From NCBI GenBank assembly GCA_025453435.1, contig JALOQI010000009.1, positions 1 to 10,093 on the forward strand: a stretch of DNA of 10,093 bases, in the 5' to 3' direction. Origin of the DNA: Candidatus Omnitrophota bacterium. GTDB taxonomy: Bacteria; Omnitrophota; Koll11; Gygaellales; Profunditerraquicolaceae. Each line of letters starts with the position of its first letter. The first letter of the stretch is position 1. Of the stretch, positions 6,283 through 10,093 are shown one piece after another. The position numbers and the translations under genes are program-made. The notes beneath the pieces are model-generated. The model did no database searches. It was given only the letters and a program-made list of their open reading frames with translations, and was not told where the DNA came from.

Positions 6283-7904
6283 GGCGATATCCGGTATTTC
6301 TGTTGTGTTTTAGGCACCCACCAGTCTATGAAATTATAGCCTATGCCCGCGGGGGCGGGTTTGACTTCACGGAAACGGTTATGCAAAATAGAAAGGCTTT
6401 CGGACGTAAAAAGGAACATATATGGCTGATCCTCGTATATAAGCTGATGTATGCGGTGATAGATCCTCTGCCTCTCTATCTGATCGAATGTCCTGCGGCC
6501 GTCTAGAAGCAATCTATCCACCTCTTGATTGCCGTAACCGACAAAATTAAACTCGCCCTGTTTGGTCTTAGCGGAATACCATATATCGTAAATATCCGGC
6601 TCACGGGAAACAGACCAGCCCAGAAGTATTGCCTCGAAATCCCTGCGGTCTATATACTCGGACAAAAAAACGCTCCATTCTACCACTTTGATCGTGACGC
6701 GGATACCGATGTCTTTGAGCCTTCGCTGGATTATTTCCGCGGTCTTTTGTCTCTCTTCATTGCCCTGGTTGGTGACAAGGGTGAATTCGAATACCCGGCC
6801 GTCTTTGTCAAGCCAGCCGTCGTTATTAGAATCCTGCCACCCCGCATCAGCCATAAGCTGCATGGCTTTACCGGGGTCAAAGCTTTCCGGGATTACATTC
6901 TGATTATACGCCCATGATTGAGGCACGAACGGCCCGGTCGAGATCGCACCGAATCCCAGCAGGACCACATCGATGATCTCCTGCTTGTCCACAGCGAGAT
7001 TCAAAGCCTGCCTGACTCTTTTGTCAGAAAATTTCGGGTTAGAAAGATCATAACCCATGTAGGTATAATTAAATCCCGGGAGCCTGAATTTTCGATAGTG
7101 TTTCTTGAAAAAAGCCGTATCTGTCTGGCGGCTGAACTGAAGAGGCGAAAGTCCCGAAGAATCTATTCCCTGAGTCTGCAGTTCCAGAAATATCGTTGAC
7201 TCATCGGGGATGATGCGGGTGACGCTGCGGTCGATATACGGCCTGTGCTCGAAATAGCTGTTGTTTGCTTTGAGCTCGATCTTCTCCTGCACCTTCCATC
7301 TTTTCAAGGTATACGGCCCGGTCCCCACGGGCCTGCGGGAGAATTCGGCGGTGTTCAGGTCCTGGTTCTCCAAAAGGTGCTTGGGTATGATGGACATGCC
7401 CCAGCTCGCCAGGCCCGGAGCGAACGGTTCTTTATAGGTAACCTTGATCGTGTAGTCATCGATCACCTCGAACGAATTTACGCGCTCGAAATCGCCGCCG
7501 TAAGGCGTGCGCACGTCAGGGTCGATCATCTTCTTATAGGTGAATTCGACATCGTGCGCCATGAACGGATGCCCGTCCTGCCAGAGCACGTTTTTGCGCA
7601 GATGAAAAACGATGACAAGGCCTTCATCCAGAATATCCCAGCTTTCGGCAAGGTCTCCTACGAGATTTATATCTTTGTCGTATTTGACAAGGCCGTTGAA
7701 GATCATCCCGCTGACTTGGGCTGAAGCCGAATCAGAAGCAAGCATTGGCATAAGAGTCCGCGCATCGGCAATAGATGCGCTTACTATCGCGTCACCCTGA
7801 TCCTGAGCAAAGCCGGGGGCAGTTAAAAATAATAGTGCTACCATCAAAGATGGTAGCACTATCATCGATGCGATTTTGGCGCAAACCGCTGTCTTCAAGA
7901 CCAC
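6279..7904 (-). CDS. Peptide ABC importer substrate-binding protein (SBP family 5, DppA/OppA-like)
   Basis: A periplasmic receptor that delivers peptides to the DppB/C-type permeases. The product has 541 residues, typical for the family. The N terminus has Lys4/Lys10, a hydrophobic core at about 12-29 and a likely signal peptidase I site after GFA (31-33). No lipobox cysteine is seen. The mature part carries LVGDLAESWDI, the block WQDGHPFMAHDVEFTYKK, RPVGTGPYTLKRW at 191-203 and DSNNDGWLDKDG at 358-369, all usual in SBP family 5. The start is GTG at 7904, nine bases after the secG stop, with only a weak AGAGA upstream. ATG at 7865 is an alternative, but it would remove the positive n-region of the signal peptide. 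The signal-peptide codons contain a perfect 14-bp inverted repeat and use A/T-ending codons more than the rest of the gene. The stop overlaps dppB by four bases. Confidence 0.93.
   Translation of the reverse strand: MVLKTAVCAKIASMIVLPSLMVALLFLTAPGFAQDQGDAIVSASIADARTLMPMLASDSASAQVSGMIFNGLVKYDKDINLVGDLAESWDILDEGLVIVFHLRKNVLWQDGHPFMAHDVEFTYKKMIDPDVRTPYGGDFERVNSFEVIDDYTIKVTYKEPFAPGLASWGMSIIPKHLLENQDLNTAEFSRRPVGTGPYTLKRWKVQEKIELKANNSYFEHRPYIDRSVTRIIPDESTIFLELQTQGIDSSGLSPLQFSRQTDTAFFKKHYRKFRLPGFNYTYMGYDLSNPKFSDKRVRQALNLAVDKQEIIDVVLLGFGAISTGPFVPQSWAYNQNVIPESFDPGKAMQLMADAGWQDSNNDGWLDKDGRVFEFTLVTNQGNEERQKTAEIIQRRLKDIGIRVTIKVVEWSVFLSEYIDRRDFEAILLGWSVSREPDIYDIWYSAKTKQGEFNFVGYGNQEVDRLLLDGRRTFDQIERQRIYHRIHQLIYEDQPYMFLFTSESLSILHNRFREVKPAPAGIGYNFIDWWVPKTQQKYRISP
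7825..7862 (-). promoter_or_regulatory. Candidate intragenic terminator/attenuator hairpin in the binding-protein signal peptide
   Basis: On the minus strand ATAGTGCTACCATC (7862-7849) and GATGGTAGCACTAT (7845-7832) are perfect 14-base complements around a 3-base TTT loop. The stem is followed by TATTTTT (7831-7825). The form is that of a Rho-independent terminator, but it occupies codons 15-25 of the binding-protein gene, starting 42 bases after its GTG. Ribosomes moving through would melt it, and untranslated message would fold it. It could therefore couple transporter transcription to translation, or partly separate transporter from pgk-tpiA-secG expression. A symmetric protein-binding operator is an alternative. 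Confidence 0.6.
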
Positions 7905-7913
7905 TTTATTCTC

Positions 7914-8312
7914 TTAAGGCTTAGCCTGGTCTGCCTGTGATTGTGCAGCCGGCGCTGCTTGCGACTCCGCGGCTGCCGGAGCCGTCCCGGCAGGTGCCGG
8001 GGTTGCGCCAGATGCGGGAGATTGCTCTGTCGTAGTAGTTGTCGTCGTTGTCACTGCCGCAGGCTGGTAACCGTCGAGCAAAGACTTGCTCTTGTGTATT
8101 GAAAGCCACGCCAGAGCAAGACAAGTGATAAAAAAGACCACAGCGCTGACAGTCGTGGCCTTGGTCAGGAATGCGCTGGTCTTGGTGCCGAACATGGTCT
8201 CAAGGCCGGAAAGATTAGAAACAAAACCGCCTCCGCGGCCGCGCTGGATAAGCACTATAGCGATCAGGAACGCGCAGGCAATAACGTGTATCGTGATAAC
8301 AAAAGCCATCAT
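7914..8312 (-). CDS. secG: SecG, Sec translocon auxiliary membrane subunit
   Basis: SecG joins SecY and SecE in the inner-membrane protein-export channel and helps SecA-driven translocation. The product has 132 residues. Two membrane helices lie at about 3-22 and 53-71, separated by the cytoplasmic loop LIQRGRGGGFVSNLSGLETMFGTKT. The RGRGGG and MFGTKT elements are typical of SecG. The C-terminal tail from about 84 is low complexity and rich in Ala, Pro, Gln and Thr, with eight consecutive threonines at 88-95. E. coli SecG also has an Ala/Pro/Gln tail, but this one is longer. Two tandem ATGs (8312, 8309) are preceded by GAAGGTG, a reasonable Shine-Dalgarno site that overlaps the tpiA end. The tpiA-secG linkage is common in bacteria. 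The next gene starts nine bases downstream. Confidence 0.93.
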   Translation of the reverse strand: MMAFVITIHVIACAFLIAIVLIQRGRGGGFVSNLSGLETMFGTKTSAFLTKATTVSAVVFFITCLALAWLSIHKSKSLLDGYQPAAVTTTTTTTTEQSPASGATPAPAGTAPAAAESQAAPAAQSQADQAKP

Positions 8313-8322
8313 TTTTTCACCT

Positions 8323-9096
8323 TCACTTCTTTACCTTAGCCGCTGCGGTTACTATAGCAGCAAAGGAATCAACCTTAAGGCTGGCGCCTCCTACAAGGGC
8401 TCCGTCCACATCGGGTTGACGCATTAATTCTTCTATATTCTCCGGCTTCACCGATCCGCCGTATTGGATCCTGATATCGTTTGCAACATCCTGGCTGTAC
8501 ATTTTCGCCAGAGTATTGCGGATGAACTTAGGGACTTCCTGCGCCTGAGCTGGCGTTGCTGTCTTGCCTGTGCCGATTGCCCACACCGGCTCATACGCGA
8601 TAACTGTTTTAACAGCTTCCTCGGAGCTCATGCCGGCAAGCCCGTTTTTAACATGGTCCTCAATGACCTTGAAAGTGTTTCCTGCCTCGCGCTCGGCTAA
8701 CATTTCGCCAACGCACATTATAGGAGTCAGGCCGTGCAAAAGTACGGCTTTTACCTTTTTATTCACCGTATCATTGGTCTCCGAGAAAAACTGCCTTCGC
8801 TCGGAATGCCCGATTATGATGTATTTGCAGCCGGCATCCTTTAGCATCCTGACCGAGACCTCTCCGGTGAACGCGCCTTCATCCTGCCAGTATGCGTCCT
8901 GGGCTCCGAGGGCTATATTGGAATCCGCAACGATCTCAGCGATTTCGCACAGGGACGTATATACCGGGCATATCACTATATCGATATCGTCGGAAGCTGT
9001 CCTGTATAATTCGCGCTTGAGGCCGTTTGCCAGCTCTATGGCTTCGGAGATCGTCTTGTACATCTTCCAGTTGCCTGCGATTATCGTCTTTCGCAT
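8323..9096 (-). CDS. tpiA: Triosephosphate isomerase
   Basis: A cytosolic TIM-barrel enzyme that interconverts dihydroxyacetone phosphate and glyceraldehyde 3-phosphate in glycolysis and gluconeogenesis. It has 257 residues, close to the usual 250. The catalytic set is complete: AGNWKMYK with Asn9 and Lys11, IIGHSERR with His97, and AYEPVWAIGTG with the catalytic base Glu169 followed by the mobile lid loop. The phosphate-binding ends IQYGGSVKPEN (210-220) and DGALVGGASL (231-240) are also intact. The ATG at 9096 follows AAAGGA at good Shine-Dalgarno distance, 13 bases after the pgk stop codon. secG starts 10 bases after its stop. It is part of the pgk-tpiA-secG run. Confidence 0.98.
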   Translation of the reverse strand: MRKTIIAGNWKMYKTISEAIELANGLKRELYRTASDDIDIVICPVYTSLCEIAEIVADSNIALGAQDAYWQDEGAFTGEVSVRMLKDAGCKYIIIGHSERRQFFSETNDTVNKKVKAVLLHGLTPIMCVGEMLAEREAGNTFKVIEDHVKNGLAGMSSEEAVKTVIAYEPVWAIGTGKTATPAQAQEVPKFIRNTLAKMYSQDVANDIRIQYGGSVKPENIEELMRQPDVDGALVGGASLKVDSFAAIVTAAAKVKK

Positions 9097-9109
9097 CGTA
9101 ATTCCTTTG

Positions 9110-10093
9110 CTATTTATCCGTCAGAGCGGCTATTCCGGGAAGATTCTTGCCTTCAAGAAATTCCAGGCTCGCTCCGCCGCCGGTGGATATATGGGTCATC
9201 TTGTCCTGCAGTTTGAATTTTGCAACAGCCGCCGCCGTATCCCCGCCGCCGATTATGGTCACTGCCTTAAGAGTTGACAAAAACTTTCCTACTGCTTCAG
9301 TGCCTTTGCTGAATGCGTCCATTTCGAATATGCCCAGAGGGCCGTTCCATACGATCGTCTTTGCGGCAGAAAGTTTTTTGTTGAAAAGCTCTATTGTCTT
9401 GGGGCCGACATCAACCGCGATCTTGCCGTCAGGGATATCCTGGCCGCAGATCTGTGTGGCTGCCTTTGGGTCTACGGTGTCGACAATGACGTGGTCTACC
9501 GGGAGAACGATCTCTTTTTTCATAGCGGCTGCTTTATCCAGAAGGCTTTTTGCCAGGTCCAGTTTGTCTTTTTCAAGTTTGGAATTGCCGATCGAACGGC
9601 CCTGGGCCTTGAGGAAAGTATACGCCATTCCGCCGCCTATGATTATCGCGTCGCATTTCGGCAGAAGATTGTCGATCACGCCTATCTTGTCCGATACTTT
9701 AGCCCCGCCCAGAATGACCATGAAAGGTTTTGCCGGATTGCTGACGGAATCCCCCAGATATTTGATCTCTTTTTCAAGAAGAAGGCCCGCGCCCGATTTC
9801 AGGAATTTATTGACCCCGGCAGTCGATGCATGCGCCCTGTGAGCTGTTCCGAACGCGTCATTGACAAATACATCGCCCAGCGAAGCCAGCTGTTGCGCGA
9901 AATTCGGATCATTGCCCTCTTCCTCCGCATGATAGCGAAGATTCTCGAGCAAGACCACTTTTTCAGACGCCTGCGCAACGCCGGATTTGACCGCGTCGCC
10001 TGAGCAATCGTCAAAAAATTTTACTTTCTGGCCAAGAAGCTCTTCAAGGCGGCCGGCAACGGGCTTGAGGCTGTATTTATCAACGCGTTTGCC
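9110..10093 (-). CDS. pgk: Phosphoglycerate kinase (partial, lacks N terminus)
   Basis: Phosphoglycerate kinase makes ATP from 1,3-bisphosphoglycerate. The reading frame is open for 327 codons plus stop and enters from the window edge, so about 70 N-terminal residues are missing from the usual 390-400. It begins GKRVDKYSLKPVAGRL, which normally follows the SHLGRP motif. Conserved blocks, in fragment numbering, are LLENLRYH at 48-55, NDAFGTAHRAHAST at 78-91, LGGAKVSDKIGVI at 128-140, WNGPLGIFE at 249-257, GGGDTAAAV at 282-290 and HISTGGGASLEFLEGK at 301-316. The last two contact nucleotide and the hinge. A GTG at 9958 is an internal valine codon, not the start. tpiA follows after 13 bases, and the upstream genes and promoter are outside the window. 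Confidence 0.98.
   Translation of the reverse strand, partial: GKRVDKYSLKPVAGRLEELLGQKVKFFDDCSGDAVKSGVAQASEKVVLLENLRYHAEEEGNDPNFAQQLASLGDVFVNDAFGTAHRAHASTAGVNKFLKSGAGLLLEKEIKYLGDSVSNPAKPFMVILGGAKVSDKIGVIDNLLPKCDAIIIGGGMAYTFLKAQGRSIGNSKLEKDKLDLAKSLLDKAAAMKKEIVLPVDHVIVDTVDPKAATQICGQDIPDGKIAVDVGPKTIELFNKKLSAAKTIVWNGPLGIFEMDAFSKGTEAVGKFLSTLKAVTIIGGGDTAAAVAKFKLQDKMTHISTGGGASLEFLEGKNLPGIAALTDK

Noticed and set aside
6346..6359. CCCGC/GCGGG hairpin near the binding-protein C terminus
   Set aside because: Five-base arms in coding sequence for Lys-Pro-Ala-Pro-Ala-Gly, with no U-run on the minus strand. It is best explained by codon composition.
2972..7904. Nickel importer (NikABCDE) instead of peptide importer
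   Set aside because: ATPase lengths resemble NikD/E, but the binding protein has the blocks typical of peptide-type SBP family 5 (WQDGHPFMAHDVEFTYKK, VGTGPY, DSNNDGWLDKDG) and no nickel genes are adjacent. It is not fully excluded.
7800..7904. Binding protein as a lipoprotein
   Set aside because: The only N-terminal cysteine (Cys8) precedes the hydrophobic core and no lipobox follows it. GFA before QDQ fits signal peptidase I.
8564..9277. 237-codon plus-strand open frame opposite tpiA
   Set aside because: It mirrors tpiA codon structure, runs over the tpiA-pgk junction and shows no family motifs or start signals.
9147..9842. 231-codon plus-strand open frame opposite pgk
   Set aside because: It is an antisense shadow of a strongly conserved gene, with no recognisable domain.
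9110..9958. Short pgk starting at the GTG at 9958
   Set aside because: The frame is open upstream to the window edge and encodes conserved Pgk sequence there (GKRVDKYSLKPVAGRL), so 9958 is an internal valine codon.

Overview
The window is a compact bacterial chromosome segment with every recognisable gene on the minus strand, so transcription runs from high to low coordinates. Reading in that direction it holds: the 3' part of pgk (phosphoglycerate kinase), tpiA (triosephosphate isomerase), secG (Sec translocon subunit), a five-gene oligopeptide/dipeptide-type ABC importer (binding protein, two permeases, two ATPases), rplM-rpsI (ribosomal proteins L13 and S9), argC, and the 5' part of argJ (arginine biosynthesis). 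There are no mobile elements, tRNAs, rRNAs or CRISPR arrays. Intergenic gaps are very short apart from the 216-base rpsI-argC gap.

Layout: pgk, tpiA, secG and the importer genes follow one another with gaps of 13, 10 and 9 bases, then 4-base start/stop overlaps, and look like one long transcription unit with its promoter outside the window. A second unit starts just after dppF. A near-consensus promoter sits so close to the rplM ATG that the rplM-rpsI message should be leaderless, and it ends in a strong intrinsic terminator after rpsI. A third unit, argC-argJ, has its own promoter with a perfect TATAAT, a short structured leader and a Shine-Dalgarno site. It continues out of the window.

The genes are housekeeping: lower glycolysis/gluconeogenesis, protein secretion, peptide uptake, translation and arginine synthesis. 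The binding protein has a signal-peptidase-I type leader rather than a lipobox, which suggests a two-membrane (Gram-negative type) cell. Base composition is moderate, and I see no obvious foreign stretch. The taxon cannot be fixed from this window. An uncultured lineage such as Omnitrophota or another PVC-related group is only a guess from overall gene order and protein style.

The most unusual signal is a perfect 14-bp inverted repeat with a 3-base loop and a following U-rich run. It lies inside the signal-peptide codons of the binding-protein gene, where it looks like an intragenic attenuator separating the glycolysis/secG genes from the transporter. The leaderless, Shine-Dalgarno-free rplM-rpsI operon and the structured rpsI-argC intergenic region are the next most interesting items.
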